Positions 35,512 through 44,747 are shown, counted from the first letter of the stretch. The stretch: 64,000 nucleotides of DNA from Pseudomaricurvus sp050633365 (GCA_050633365.1 JBOEGJ010000018.1:81438-145437); one strand, 5' to 3'. Translations and numbers: made by a program. The notes: generated by a model from the letters alone, not told the origin.

Positions 35512-36120
35512 TTACTTGGCAATAGCAAAGGTAATTTTGTTACGAACACCAGGCACTTCCACCGCTTCGCCGTCAATGACGCGAGGCTTGTATTTAAACT
35601 TCAACGCGGCCTTCATGGCTGCACGGTTAAATACATTTTGTGGAACCGCTTCGATAACGACTGGATCTTTAACAGAACCGTTCGTTGTCACGGTGAACTC
35701 AACAATAACGTAACCTTCGATACCGCGTGATAAAGCTCGGCGTGGATACTGCGGCTGAACTTTCACAATTGGTAGGTACTCACCGTCAGAGCCAAATCCG
35801 CCCACACCTTTAACGTTCAGGTTTGGATTGATTCGCGGTGCCGACATGTTCAAAGCGTCTGGGTTCACATCAGGTTGATCGAACTCAGGCTCTGGCATAT
35901 CGGGTGGCGGCTCATCCGGATCTTCCGGTTTCTCCGGTTTCTCGGTGTCATACTGCGTTTCGATTGCACGTTCAGGCATGTGAATATCCGCAACTTTACG
36001 CTCTTCCACTTCTTCGGGAGGCTTATTGTTTGCTTCAATCAATGCATGCATCAAAAACAGCAGGCCGAAGGTTGTGGCTGCCGCCAGCAACCCTGCCAAT
36101 CCTAATCTTGCAACATTCAT
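35512..36120 (-). CDS. tonB: TonB family energy transducer (short, TonB2-like)
   Basis: This 202-residue TonB has one N-terminal membrane anchor (residues 6-28), a Pro/Glu/Asp-rich periplasmic spacer (EKPEKPEDPDEPPPDMPEPE) and a C-terminal TonB domain with YPRRALSRGIEGYVIVEFTV and a carboxy-terminal beta strand. It passes proton-motive energy from the ExbB/ExbD motor to outer-membrane receptors. The spacer is short compared with E. coli TonB, as in TonB2-type systems. It sits 6 bp after exbD. No receptor gene is in the window. Confidence 0.92.
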   Translation of the reverse strand: MNVARLGLAGLLAAATTFGLLFLMHALIEANNKPPEEVEERKVADIHMPERAIETQYDTEKPEKPEDPDEPPPDMPEPEFDQPDVNPDALNMSAPRINPNLNVKGVGGFGSDGEYLPIVKVQPQYPRRALSRGIEGYVIVEFTVTTNGSVKDPVVIEAVPQNVFNRAAMKAALKFKYKPRVIDGEAVEVPGVRNKITFAIAK

Positions 36121-36126
36121 AGCGCT

Positions 36127-36531
36127 CTATTTCTTCTCAGTAGATACAGAAACGTCCAATACACCTGCCTCACGAGCGGCTTCCGCCACTTTGGTCAAGG
36201 TTTCGATATTGGATTCATCGTCCGCTTGGATGACTACAGCACCTTTCGGATTCTCCGCATGCAGACGTTCGATACTGCCTTTGACAGCGCGAATATCGAT
36301 GCGGGCCTTGTCAATCCACACTTCGTTGTTAGAGCTGACAGCTATAAGAATGTTGGCGTTCTTCTTCAGCAATGCGGTCGTCGCCTCAGGGCGAGTGATC
36401 TCAATGCCGGCCTCCTTAATAAAGGTGGCGGTAACAATGAAGAAGATCAACATGATAAAAACCACGTCGAGCATCGGCGTTAAGTCGATGGCATTTTGCT
36501 CTTCTTCAGCTGCCTTATTTCTTCTGCCCAT
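36127..36531 (-). CDS. exbD: Biopolymer transporter ExbD
   Basis: The 134-residue protein has a short cytoplasmic N-terminus, a single membrane helix beginning IDLTPMLDVVFIMLIFFIV and a periplasmic domain. The Asp in PMLDVVF is the proton-path residue conserved in ExbD/TolR. It works with the two ExbB-type proteins encoded just upstream. Position in the TonB operon favours ExbD over TolR. Confidence 0.93.
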   Translation of the reverse strand: MGRRNKAAEEEQNAIDLTPMLDVVFIMLIFFIVTATFIKEAGIEITRPEATTALLKKNANILIAVSSNNEVWIDKARIDIRAVKGSIERLHAENPKGAVVIQADDESNIETLTKVAEAAREAGVLDVSVSTEKK

Positions 36532-36572
36532 GATAACTCTCTTAATAACCGGTCAATGCTTTGGTTTAAGCC

Positions 36573-37100
36573 TTAATGGTCCATCGTCAAGTGGTCTTCA
36601 AGCAGCTGATTTTCACGCTCTGCAGTACGGGTGACGTAGGTATTACCAAATACGCCTGACAGTGCCGCAACCATACCCGCCATTGTCGGGATTGTTGCTT
36701 TAGAGACACCACCAGCCATGGATTTAGCATCTCCACCGCCCGTTACAGCTAGTACGTTAAACACTTCGATCATCCCAGTCACCGTACCCAGTAGACCTAG
36801 CAAAGGCGCTAGAGCTACTAAAGTGGCGATCATATCGAGATTGGATTTAACCTTCTCGGATACGCGGGAAATCAGTGCATAACGCACTTGGTGGGCATTC
36901 CAGGATTTACGCTCGGGACGATCTTCCCAAGCATCCAATGCGCCTTGAACATCTTTCTTCAAGGCACCGTGGAAATACCACACACGTTCAAAAATCAGAG
37001 TCCACATGACAAAGGTCAGGCCGGCGATCAGCAATAAAACATCACCGCCCTGAGCCACAAAGGCTTTAATGGCTGCTAGTGCGTCCATCAATGCCAACAT
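36573..37100 (-). CDS. exbB: MotA/TolQ/ExbB proton channel protein (short ExbB)
   Basis: The 175-residue protein has three membrane segments and the family signature LVALAPLLGLLGTVTGMIEVF. It is the conventional-size ExbB of the operon and would form the pentameric motor ring with ExbD. It follows the large ExbB by 10 bp. ATG at 37100 is followed closely by a second in-frame Met. Confidence 0.9.
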   Translation of the reverse strand: MLALMDALAAIKAFVAQGGDVLLLIAGLTFVMWTLIFERVWYFHGALKKDVQGALDAWEDRPERKSWNAHQVRYALISRVSEKVKSNLDMIATLVALAPLLGLLGTVTGMIEVFNVLAVTGGGDAKSMAGGVSKATIPTMAGMVAALSGVFGNTYVTRTAERENQLLEDHLTMDH

Positions 37101-37110
37101 GCGCTATCTC

Positions 37111-38487
37111 CTACTTGCTCTCAGCGTTTTCGGCGATGATACCAGCAGTTTGCTCTTCCAGAATATGGAGAACACGCTTGGCACGGCCGTTAACTAAGGT
37201 GTGCATCAGTACAGTAGGGATGGCAACAACCAGACCCAAAACTGTGGTTACTAGAGCACCGGAGATACCACCAGCCATAGCCTTAGGATCACCCGCACCG
37301 AAGATCGTAATCGCCTGGAAGGTGATGATCATACCGGTTACGGTACCCAGCAGACCCAAGAGAGGGGCTACCATGGAGATGATTTTCAGTAGATTCAGAC
37401 CAGATTCAATCGCTGGACGCTCTTTCAGAGTTGCCTCTTCCAGTTTCAGCTCCAGAGTCTCACCGTCTAAGCCTTTGTTGTCTTCAGCAACTTTCAACAC
37501 GCGACCCAGAGGGTTGTTGGTGTTAGCAGAAGTTGATTTCAACTGAGCGTTAACCTTGCTGCTGATACCAGCCAGCACGATGAAGCGCCAGATTGCCAAC
37601 AACATTGCGAATGCACCAACGGCTGAGATGATGTATCCCACCAGTTGGCCTTGATGCCAGCGCTCAACAATAGAGGGGCTGTTAATCAACGCAGAAAGGA
37701 AAGAACCGCCTGAAGGACCAGTAGGATCGATACCGACACGGGTGAAACCGTCGGTTGAACCCTGCAGAGTCATGGCAGCGGCTTGCAAGCCACCAGCAGG
37801 CTGACGAGTCAGCTCGGCCATTTTCTCGCCTTGCTGCAAGAACTCTAGGTACATGCCATCAGACAACAACTGGAAGTTACCAATACGAACAACATCTTGA
37901 GAAGACTGCTCGCCATTTGGCTTGATTACAGTACCAGTGAACTTAACGGTTTTACCGCCTTCAATGGTTTCACGCTGAATTTCGTACCACAGACGCTCGA
38001 TCTCTTCGATGGTCGGCAGCTGAGTAGCGCTGTTCATCTTTTCGATCAAAGTATCTAGGAATGCTGCACGACCAGGGATTTGAGCAGACACAATAGAGGT
38101 GCTCAAGTTGGTACGCAGATCACCCGCGGTAGAAGTTAGGTGACCGAACAACTCTTTCAGTGAACCCAAACGCTCTTGCAATTGCTTGCGCTTAGCGGTT
38201 ACGTCCAACTCTTGTTGCTCGTAAGTTTTTTCCAAACGAACAGAGCGAGCTTCTTCATTTTTCTTGGTCTGTTTAGCTTGATTCAACAGAGACTGTTGAT
38301 TAGCTTTTTGACGACGAAAGTCAGCTTCGCGCTTTTTGTGTTCTTTGGTCTCTGCAACCTTGCTCTGCTTAACCATGTTCAGCAGTTGATCGAGAGATTG
38401 TGCCTTTTCTTCAGCCATAACAACGCTTGAAGCCAATAGGCCAGCAGTTGCAACAGCTAGGCAACGTTTAGCAAAATTCATTTTCAT
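37111..38487 (-). CDS. Large MotA/TolQ/ExbB proton channel protein with periplasmic coiled coil
   Basis: The 458-residue protein starts with a signal-like segment (AVATAGLLASSVVMA). A Lys/Glu/Gln-rich coiled-coil region (about residues 30-115) and a periplasmic domain follow. The last 200 residues are an ExbB core with ISMVAPLLGLLGTVTGMIITF. The layout matches the TtpC/ExbB2-like extra component of TonB2-type systems, which is needed in vibrios for energy transfer to some receptors. Its ATG overlaps the DUF3450 stop as ATGA, so the two are translationally coupled. Confidence 0.87.
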   Translation of the reverse strand: MKMNFAKRCLAVATAGLLASSVVMAEEKAQSLDQLLNMVKQSKVAETKEHKKREADFRRQKANQQSLLNQAKQTKKNEEARSVRLEKTYEQQELDVTAKRKQLQERLGSLKELFGHLTSTAGDLRTNLSTSIVSAQIPGRAAFLDTLIEKMNSATQLPTIEEIERLWYEIQRETIEGGKTVKFTGTVIKPNGEQSSQDVVRIGNFQLLSDGMYLEFLQQGEKMAELTRQPAGGLQAAAMTLQGSTDGFTRVGIDPTGPSGGSFLSALINSPSIVERWHQGQLVGYIISAVGAFAMLLAIWRFIVLAGISSKVNAQLKSTSANTNNPLGRVLKVAEDNKGLDGETLELKLEEATLKERPAIESGLNLLKIISMVAPLLGLLGTVTGMIITFQAITIFGAGDPKAMAGGISGALVTTVLGLVVAIPTVLMHTLVNGRAKRVLHILEEQTAGIIAENAESK

Positions 38488-39269
38488 TGCGCTGCCTCCG
38501 GAGCCAAGATTGGCAAGTTCAGTACATCGATAGATGCTTGTTTCTTAGCGATACGGATTCCTTTCAGAATCGCGCTGCGGTATTCGCCAGAATCCAGCTC
38601 TACCCACGCTTGCTGACGCTGATCCCAAGCACCTGACAACTCGGTGTCAGTAGTTTGGTACATCAGGGCAACACGACCTACACGGAAGACATTCACTTCA
38701 CGATCTTGGCCACCAACGTTCAAGGTATCTTTATAAGTATCGATCTTGCGACCGTACTCAGATTCGATTTTGTACGCTTCCAGAACCTGACGGAATTTCT
38801 CTGCAACAGAGATATCAGCACGTTCTTGGTTATTACGCAGCATGGCAAGACGCTCTTCACGCTCTTGCTTGTGGAAAGGTACATCCAGAGCAACAAACTG
38901 CTCCAAGCCGTCTAGCATTTTCAAGATCAATGGCTGAACTTGACGCTCCATAACGGTTACATTTGCGATGGACTCTTCCAGCTGAGAAATTACAGTCAAT
39001 TGGTTAGCAAGTTGCTTTTCCAATTGAGAGTTATAAACACGCAAACCTTCGATTTGCTTGTTTACGACTTTGAAATCATTCAGCAGGCTAGCAGTCTGAT
39101 CAGCGATCGTGTCGATCTTTTGCTGAGAAGTCTGAGCCAGTTTGGTCTTCTGCTCACCAACTTGCAGAATGGAGTTCAACGTTTGGTCTGCGTGAGCAAC
39201 ACTACCAATAAGTGCGCTAGCAGAAAGAACAGTGGACAGAGCCACGGCCTTTAATCGCTGCTTCTTCAT
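38484..39269 (-). CDS. DUF3450 periplasmic protein of the TonB operon
   Basis: From ATG at 39269 (GGGGGA site) the protein has 261 residues; a TTG ten codons upstream is unlikely. It has a signal peptide (STVLSASALIGSVAHA) and a mostly coiled-coil DUF3450 body, including KIDTIADQTASLLNDFKVV and GRVALMYQTTDTELSGAWDQ. DUF3450 proteins head operons with ExbB, ExbD, TonB and TPR genes in many marine gammaproteobacteria, and their molecular role is unknown. It is the first gene of this operon. Confidence 0.87.
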   Translation of the reverse strand: MKKQRLKAVALSTVLSASALIGSVAHADQTLNSILQVGEQKTKLAQTSQQKIDTIADQTASLLNDFKVVNKQIEGLRVYNSQLEKQLANQLTVISQLEESIANVTVMERQVQPLILKMLDGLEQFVALDVPFHKQEREERLAMLRNNQERADISVAEKFRQVLEAYKIESEYGRKIDTYKDTLNVGGQDREVNVFRVGRVALMYQTTDTELSGAWDQRQQAWVELDSGEYRSAILKGIRIAKKQASIDVLNLPILAPEAAQ

Positions 39270-39572
39270 AAATCCCCCAGTGTGGGTACGTACAATCAAC
39301 TCTTATTGCGGTCGGAATAACCGCTCTTTTTTCATTATTTATAGCCATTGGCTATAATTTGAAGCTGGCCATTTAATAACAGCAGCCCTAAACATTCAAC
39401 GGTTAATCTACCTTGAAAGTCATATGTGTAAATTAGTATCAAGAAAGGTAACAATAGGGATTTTACCTGCGGGGTAAAGAGTAACAACGCGCCAAATACT
39501 CCACTTCAAGCGGATTAGACGGCGATAGTAAGCACTCACACCAAAAGTACTGCCAACCTGATGCGTGTAAAG
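39270..39572. promoter_or_regulatory. 303-bp control region of the TonB operon
   Basis: The stretch lies between the folA stop and the first TonB-operon gene, both on the minus strand. It holds a 19-bp palindrome (39339-39357). A possible minus-strand promoter is TTGAAT (39394-39399) with TTAAAT (39371-39376), spaced 17. A TTTACC/GGTAAA inverted repeat lies at 39462-39478. No Fur-box match was seen. No gene is evident. Confidence 0.4.
39339..39357. promoter_or_regulatory. 19-bp palindromic operator candidate
   Basis: Nine-base perfect arms, TTATAGCCA and TGGCTATAA, flank a single central T. The site is 70 bp before the DUF3450 start, just downstream of the best promoter guess. That is where a repressor would act. 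It does not match the Fur consensus. Confidence 0.4.
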
Positions 39573-40076
39573 TTACACCCCGGTAACACGGTCAAATGTG
39601 AGAAAAGAGTACCCCAAATCCTGCTTCTCGGAGTGGCCATCTTGACGCGATACTTGCTCCCACTGATCGTCCAAGGCGGGAAACCAAGCGTCTCCATCGA
39701 TCTTTTTATGGATCTGCGTGAGGTAAATACGCTGCGCCAATGGCAGCGCCTCGGCGTATATCTGAGCGCCACCAATCACCATTAGCTCATCCGGTGACTC
39801 CTGCTCCGCCAAGCCCAAGGCCTGATCGAGCCCCGACGCTGCTACCACGCCATCGGCTCGCCAATCCGACTGCCGCGTAATGACGATGTTGGTTCGGCCC
39901 GGCAAAGGACGACCAATCGACTCAAAAGTCTTACGCCCCATGACCACGGGCTTACCCAAGGTGACTTTTTTGAAATATTGTAAATCTTCGGGCAGATGCC
40001 ATGGCATCTTATTGTTTAAACCGATAACGCGATTTTCTGCCTGGGCAGCGATTAGCGCAATTCGAGGACGACTCAT
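39573..40076 (-). CDS. folA: Dihydrofolate reductase FolA
   Basis: The 167-residue enzyme reduces dihydrofolate to tetrahydrofolate with NADPH. The family blocks are ALIAAQAENRVIGLNNKMPWHLPEDLQYF with the active-site Asp/Glu position in LPEDL, VVMGRKTFESIGRPLPGR and LMVIGGAQIYAEALP (cited as separate cores). The size is standard. It lies 69 bp after thyA, the enzyme that produces dihydrofolate, so the two are functionally linked. Confidence 0.95.
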   Translation of the reverse strand: MSRPRIALIAAQAENRVIGLNNKMPWHLPEDLQYFKKVTLGKPVVMGRKTFESIGRPLPGRTNIVITRQSDWRADGVVAASGLDQALGLAEQESPDELMVIGGAQIYAEALPLAQRIYLTQIHKKIDGDAWFPALDDQWEQVSRQDGHSEKQDLGYSFLTFDRVTGV

Positions 40077-40145
40077 AAACCAATCTCTTAATAGTCAGTA
40101 AAAAACTCTATCCCTGTGACAGATAGCCACGCAGCTTGGTGCCAC

Positions 40146-40997
40146 TCAGACCGAAAATGGATAGGTGATGGGCTCGTGAAACTGATAACCCTCGACCTCA
40201 AAATCATCCATGGTCACCCAGGTTTCGATATCCTCTAGCGATTTAATGTCGGGATTAATGGTCAGTTGCGGCGGCTCAAAGGGCTCACGCTTCAATTGCA
40301 CGTCGCGCATTAACTCCAGCTGATCCTCATAGATGTGGGCGTTCACAATCTTGTGGTAGGCCATGCCCGCCTGATGGCCGGTAATTTGCGCCACCAGCTT
40401 CAACAAAGTAAATACTTGAATCTGATTGAAGTTGAGCCCCAGCGGCACGTCGCAAGAGCGCTGGTAAGAGGTCAAATGAAGCACGCCACCCAGCAAAGAG
40501 AAGTTATGGGTGTGCATGCACGGGCGCAGACAACCCATATGAAATTCACCGGGATTGTAAAAAGACAGGATCTCGCCGCGATCGTCAATTCCCTTAGACA
40601 GGTTATCGATCAGCTTGCGAAATTGATCCACCTGCCCACCGTCAGGCTTGCTCCACTGACGACCTTGAACGCCGTAAACCCGCCCCATATCATCATCGCC
40701 TTTTCGATGGGGGCTTGCCAACCAAACGCTGTTGTCGTTGGCATTGGCATCCCAAGTCTTTGTTCCCAGCTGGCGAAAATCGGCGGCGTTGTCGTAGCCG
40801 CGTAAATACCCCAACAATTCAGCAATGGCCGATTTCCAATAGCTTTTTCGCGTGGTGATCAGAGGAAATTGATTGGCACCAACATCGTGAACCATATCGG
40901 CATTGATCACCGTTAAGCAGCGCTTGCCCGTGCGCTCATTCTCGACCCAAACCCCCTCATCGACGATACGACGGCATAAATCCAAATACTGTTTCAT
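40146..40997 (-). CDS. thyA: Thymidylate synthase ThyA
   Basis: The 283-residue enzyme methylates dUMP to dTMP with methylene-tetrahydrofolate. The catalytic Cys is in LRPCMHTHNFSLLGG, and the phosphate/dUMP region is SYQRSCDVPLGLNFNQ. This variant of the active-site segment is common in Pseudomonas-like species. The start overlaps the lgt stop as ATGA, so lgt-thyA are translationally coupled, an arrangement widespread in gammaproteobacteria. Confidence 0.95.
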   Translation of the reverse strand: MKQYLDLCRRIVDEGVWVENERTGKRCLTVINADMVHDVGANQFPLITTRKSYWKSAIAELLGYLRGYDNAADFRQLGTKTWDANANDNSVWLASPHRKGDDDMGRVYGVQGRQWSKPDGGQVDQFRKLIDNLSKGIDDRGEILSFYNPGEFHMGCLRPCMHTHNFSLLGGVLHLTSYQRSCDVPLGLNFNQIQVFTLLKLVAQITGHQAGMAYHKIVNAHIYEDQLELMRDVQLKREPFEPPQLTINPDIKSLEDIETWVTMDDFEVEGYQFHEPITYPFSV

Positions 40998-41836
40998 TTT
41001 TTCACCTTGTTCTTTTCTGCGGCACTTTGCTTTCTATAGGCCAACACCAAGAGTATGAGTCCCAGTAATATCATCGGCAGACTTAACAACTGCCCTCTCG
41101 TCATCCAGCCCAATAGGTCAAAGCCGATATGGCCGTCGGGTTCGCGCACGAACTCGACGCCAAAGCGGAAGCTTCCGTAAAGCATCAGAAATAAGCCGCT
41201 CACCGCCATGCGAGGTCGAGGTTTGGCCGAGAACCACACAAGCACCACAAACAGTAGCAAACCCTCTAAGGCCGCCTGATACAGTTGCGATGGGTGCCTA
41301 GCCAAACCCAGCGGATCCTTTGGAAACACCATGGCCCAAGAGACATCACTGGCTCTGCCCCACAGCTCCTGCCCGATAAAATTTCCCACACGGCCAAGCC
41401 CCAACCCCAACGGAACCAAGGGCACCATAAAATCGGTCAAGGCAAAAAAAGGTGTTTTGATTTTTCTGGCGTAAAGCATCATCGCCACGGCGACACCAAT
41501 CAGGCCGCCGTGAAAGGACATACCGCCTTCCCACACTCGAAGCAGCCACAGTGGGTCGCTGAGAAAACGCTCGAAGTGGTAGAACAACACGTAACCACAG
41601 CGCCCTCCCAACACCACACCCATGGCGCCATAAACAATCAAGTCTTCCACTTGGGCTTTGGCGACGGGCGAGTGGGACTTATTGGATCGGCTAACAGCCA
41701 ACCACCAGGCTCCGGCAAACCCCAACAAATACATAAGTCCGTACCAATGAACCTCTAGAGGCCCCAGTGTTTTACCAAACAATTCGAACGGACCAAGCGA
41801 TAGCGCGACGGGATCAATCGTGGGATAAGTCAGCAT
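40994..41836 (-). CDS. lgt: Prolipoprotein diacylglyceryl transferase Lgt
   Basis: This 280-residue inner-membrane enzyme transfers diacylglycerol from phosphatidylglycerol to the lipobox cysteine of prolipoproteins. Seven membrane segments and the Lgt signature (LGLGRVGNFIGQELWGR) are visible, with an upstream HWYGLMYLLGF block and GGMSFHGGLIG. The signature has Gly-Gln where many homologues have Asn-Gly or Asn-Ala, a mild variation. It is the first gene of lgt-thyA. Confidence 0.94.
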   Translation of the reverse strand: MLTYPTIDPVALSLGPFELFGKTLGPLEVHWYGLMYLLGFAGAWWLAVSRSNKSHSPVAKAQVEDLIVYGAMGVVLGGRCGYVLFYHFERFLSDPLWLLRVWEGGMSFHGGLIGVAVAMMLYARKIKTPFFALTDFMVPLVPLGLGLGRVGNFIGQELWGRASDVSWAMVFPKDPLGLARHPSQLYQAALEGLLLFVVLVWFSAKPRPRMAVSGLFLMLYGSFRFGVEFVREPDGHIGFDLLGWMTRGQLLSLPMILLGLILLVLAYRKQSAAEKNKVKK

Positions 41837-41992
41837 AATCTCTACTTATTAGCTTCAATTCAAAGCTTCTTCACTAACAACAATGGCCAAAACTCGTTCA
41901 GCCAAACCTTAAAACCTAGGGCTGAATCCTACAGACTCACATCCGAAAAAGAACCCTTGATCAGTGCGGCGTTCAACACAGAAACGATAGCC

Positions 41993-42808
41993 TCACTGAG
42001 CGCCTGAGCCGGCCATCATACCACCGATGAACAACTGAACGGCAATCACCATCAACACCACGGCAAAGGCTCGCTGGAGTTTTTCGGCCGGTAATTTGTG
42101 GGCCAATGTTGCACCCAGCCGAGAAGCGGGGGCGCTGCAAATGACCATGCCTAAAAAGGCCGGTAGGTAAACAAAACCTATGGAACCCGCTGGCAAGTCA
42201 GGATGATTCCAACCCTGAACCACGTATGAGATGGCACCAGAGAGCGCAATGGGCAAGCCCAAAGCCGCTGAAGTGGCCACTGCTCGAGCCATAACAACCC
42301 CACAAAACCTGAGAAATGGGACCGTCATTGAGCCGCCGCCAACGCCAAACAGCGAAGAAAAACCTCCAATCGCTAACGCCGACAAACTCAACCCCAGCCT
42401 ATTTGGCAAAGTGGCTTTATCTTGTGCAACTTTGCGCAACATGGTGAAACCAACAAAAACAAGAAAAACGGCAAAAGCAAACTGCAACTCAATGCCGTCG
42501 AGGGATGCTGCGAGCACACCTCCCAACCACGCCCCGACGATAACGCCTGGCACCAAAGGCAACAGCAAAGACACCTCAATGGCCTTCTTCTGCCAGTGGG
42601 TCCAACTTGCGGTCACGGCAGTCACCACGATACAGGCCAGAGAAGTTCCCACCGCCAAGTGCGTTAAGACCGCGTCCGGAAACGCCAATACACCGAAGGT
42701 GTATATCATCGCCGGCACCATGACCACGCCACCGCCCAACCCGAATAAACCGGCAATCAGCCCCGCGACCACCCCCACTAGGGCAAATACAATGAGTAAC
42801 GTGACCAT
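41993..42808 (-). CDS. TauE/SafE family membrane transporter
   Basis: From ATG at 42808 the protein has 271 residues. It has two inverted halves, each with a GLxxGxxG-type turn (AGLIAGLFGLGGGVVMVP and IGGFSSLFGVGGGSMTVP), and eight or so membrane helices. TauE/SafE proteins export sulfite, sulfoacetate or related anions; the substrate here is unknown. A run of eight G lies directly before the start codon and forms part of the ribosome-binding region. Confidence 0.88.
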   Translation of the reverse strand: MVTLLIVFALVGVVAGLIAGLFGLGGGVVMVPAMIYTFGVLAFPDAVLTHLAVGTSLACIVVTAVTASWTHWQKKAIEVSLLLPLVPGVIVGAWLGGVLAASLDGIELQFAFAVFLVFVGFTMLRKVAQDKATLPNRLGLSLSALAIGGFSSLFGVGGGSMTVPFLRFCGVVMARAVATSAALGLPIALSGAISYVVQGWNHPDLPAGSIGFVYLPAFLGMVICSAPASRLGATLAHKLPAEKLQRAFAVVLMVIAVQLFIGGMMAGSGAQ

Positions 42809-42879
42809 AACCCCCCCCAAAAATGAACCGGCATTATCAAGGCAGAACCAAAAGAACGCCAGCCGACGAACGAGAGAGT

Positions 42880-42896
42880 GAGGCTCCTAGAGCCTC
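42880..42896. repeat. Short perfect inverted repeat after orn
   Basis: GAGGCTC and GAGCCTC flank a 3-base loop, about 100 bp beyond the orn stop on the minus strand. There is no T-run, so it is only a possible weak terminator. Confidence 0.3.
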
Positions 42897-42998
42897 CTCG
42901 ACCTCGATAAGAACGGGTGAACACTAATGAGAAACGAAGACGAGCAAAGAGCCCTGCGCAAGCACAAGCAACTTAAATAAAGAAACCCGCGGCAAACA

Positions 42999-43559
42999 CT
43001 ACTCTGGCAAGCGAATGAAATGCTCGCGGTAATGTTTCAACTCTTCAATTGAGTCTTTAATATCGTCCATTGCCAGATGCGCGCCGGTCTTTTTGACGCT
43101 ATCCAGAACCGCCGGGCTCCAGCGGCGAGCCAGCTCTTTTAAGGTGCTGACATCCAAGTTGCGATAGTGAAAATACTCTTCCAATTGCGGCATATAACGC
43201 ACTAAAAAACGACGATCCTGACCGATAGAATTACCGCAAATCGGCGACTTACCCTCGGGCACCCATTGGCGTAGAAACTCTATGGTTTTTTGTTCGGCCT
43301 CTTCGGTACTGATTCGACTATCTAGGACTCGCTGAGTTAGACCGGATTTTCCGTGCTGATTGGTGTTCCAGTCATCCATCGCGTCCATGGTTTGTTGAGA
43401 TTGCTGAATCGCAAAAACCGGACCTTCTGCGAGAATATTCAAGTGCGCATCGGTGACAATGGTGGCAATTTCAATAATCACATCGCGATCTGGGTATAGC
43501 CCGGTCATTTCTAGATCAATCCAGATTAAATTATCGTCTTTGCTCATTTCGCTACTCAT
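42999..43559 (-). CDS. orn: Oligoribonuclease Orn
   Basis: From ATG at 43559 the protein has 186 residues; the frame continues upstream but family alignment (MSKDDNLIWIDLEMTGL) supports this start or Met at 43547. This DEDDh 3'-5' exonuclease degrades RNA dinucleotides, including pGpG from cyclic-di-GMP breakdown. The catalytic residues are in WIDLEMTGL (Asp, Glu), NSIGQDRRFL (Asp) and HLAMDDIKDS (His, Asp). It is divergent from rsgA across about 110 bp, the usual arrangement. Confidence 0.95.
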   Translation of the reverse strand: MSSEMSKDDNLIWIDLEMTGLYPDRDVIIEIATIVTDAHLNILAEGPVFAIQQSQQTMDAMDDWNTNQHGKSGLTQRVLDSRISTEEAEQKTIEFLRQWVPEGKSPICGNSIGQDRRFLVRYMPQLEEYFHYRNLDVSTLKELARRWSPAVLDSVKKTGAHLAMDDIKDSIEELKHYREHFIRLPE

Positions 43560-43668
43560 AATCTCTAAATCCACTACAATGCGTTGTTTATTGGGCAGCC
43601 CAGTGCCGCCACTCACAGTATGTGAACTATAGCTCGCTCCCCTCAAGAAACCTATCGGCAATGACTTT

Positions 43669-44709
43669 ATGAGTAAACGCAAACTCACTCGACGCCAGGC
43701 CTGGCGCATCCAAAAAGTTCAGGATGAGCGAGCCGCTCGCGCCGCCAAAAAAGACGTTAAAGCGCAGCAGCAACTGCAAGAGGGAGATCTTGGCCCCGAA
43801 CAACACGGCCTAGTCATTGCCCATTACGGCACTCAAGTCTCGGTGGAGGCGCTGGAGGGCGATCATAAAGGGCAGGCTTTTCGCTGTCATATGCGCGCCA
43901 ATTTGGGCTCTATCGTCACCGGCGATCAAGTAGTTTGGAGAACGGGGGACAGCCAAGGTGGCAGCGACGCCCTGGGCGTTATTGTGGCAGTATTACCGCG
44001 CCACTCGGAACTGAGCCGACCCGATCCCTACGGCGACATGAAAACCGTTGCCGCCAATATCGATCGTATCGTTATCGTGGTTGCGCCTTATCCCGAACCC
44101 CACGGCAATCTCATCGATCGCTATCTCGTCGCCGCCGAAACCCTGGAAATTCAGCCCATTATTCTGCTCAACAAAGTCGACAGAATTGATGATAGCAACC
44201 AGCAGCGCCTGAACGAAATGCAAGCTCGCTACACCGAGCTGGGATACGAATGGCTCAACGCCTCGACCATGACCGAACAGGGGCTCACCGAACTGCAACG
44301 CTATTTGGCGGACTACACCAGTGTCTTTGTGGGCCAATCGGGGGTGGGTAAATCCTCACTGATCAATATGCTCCTACCTGGCGAAAACCTGCGTGTTGGT
44401 CCTCTGTCTGAAATCAGCCAACAAGGCACCCACACCACAACCACCGCGCATCTATTTCACTTCCCCGGTGGCGGCCACTTAATTGATTCTCCGGGTATCC
44501 GTGAGTTTGGCCTGTGGCACATGGATGAACAAAGCTTACTGGAAGGCTTTGTGGAATTTCGGCCCTTTTTGGGCCACTGTAAATTTCGCGATTGCGCCCA
44601 TCAAAGTGAGCCCAATTGCGCCATCCAAAAGGCACTGGAAGACGGTGACATCAGCGAGGTTCGAATGGCAAGTTTTCGCTACATTCTATCGACTCTCGAC
44701 AACCCCTAA
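43669..44709 (+). CDS. rsgA: Ribosome small-subunit-dependent GTPase RsgA
   Basis: The 346-residue circularly permuted GTPase helps late 30S maturation. It has an N-terminal OB-fold, then G4 (LLNKVDRI) ahead of G1 (VGQSGVGKSSLINML, near residue 222) and G3 (DSPGIREF). A C-terminal zinc knuckle (GHCKFRDCAHQSEPNCAI) completes it. The permuted order and zinc motif are diagnostic. The start MSKRKLTRRQAWRIQKVQ is the family's basic N-terminus. Confidence 0.96.
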   Translation: MSKRKLTRRQAWRIQKVQDERAARAAKKDVKAQQQLQEGDLGPEQHGLVIAHYGTQVSVEALEGDHKGQAFRCHMRANLGSIVTGDQVVWRTGDSQGGSDALGVIVAVLPRHSELSRPDPYGDMKTVAANIDRIVIVVAPYPEPHGNLIDRYLVAAETLEIQPIILLNKVDRIDDSNQQRLNEMQARYTELGYEWLNASTMTEQGLTELQRYLADYTSVFVGQSGVGKSSLINMLLPGENLRVGPLSEISQQGTHTTTTAHLFHFPGGGHLIDSPGIREFGLWHMDEQSLLEGFVEFRPFLGHCKFRDCAHQSEPNCAIQKALEDGDISEVRMASFRYILSTLDNP

Positions 44710-44747
44710 AACCACTCATTTTTCGATCTGGTGCTATCCTTAAGCGT

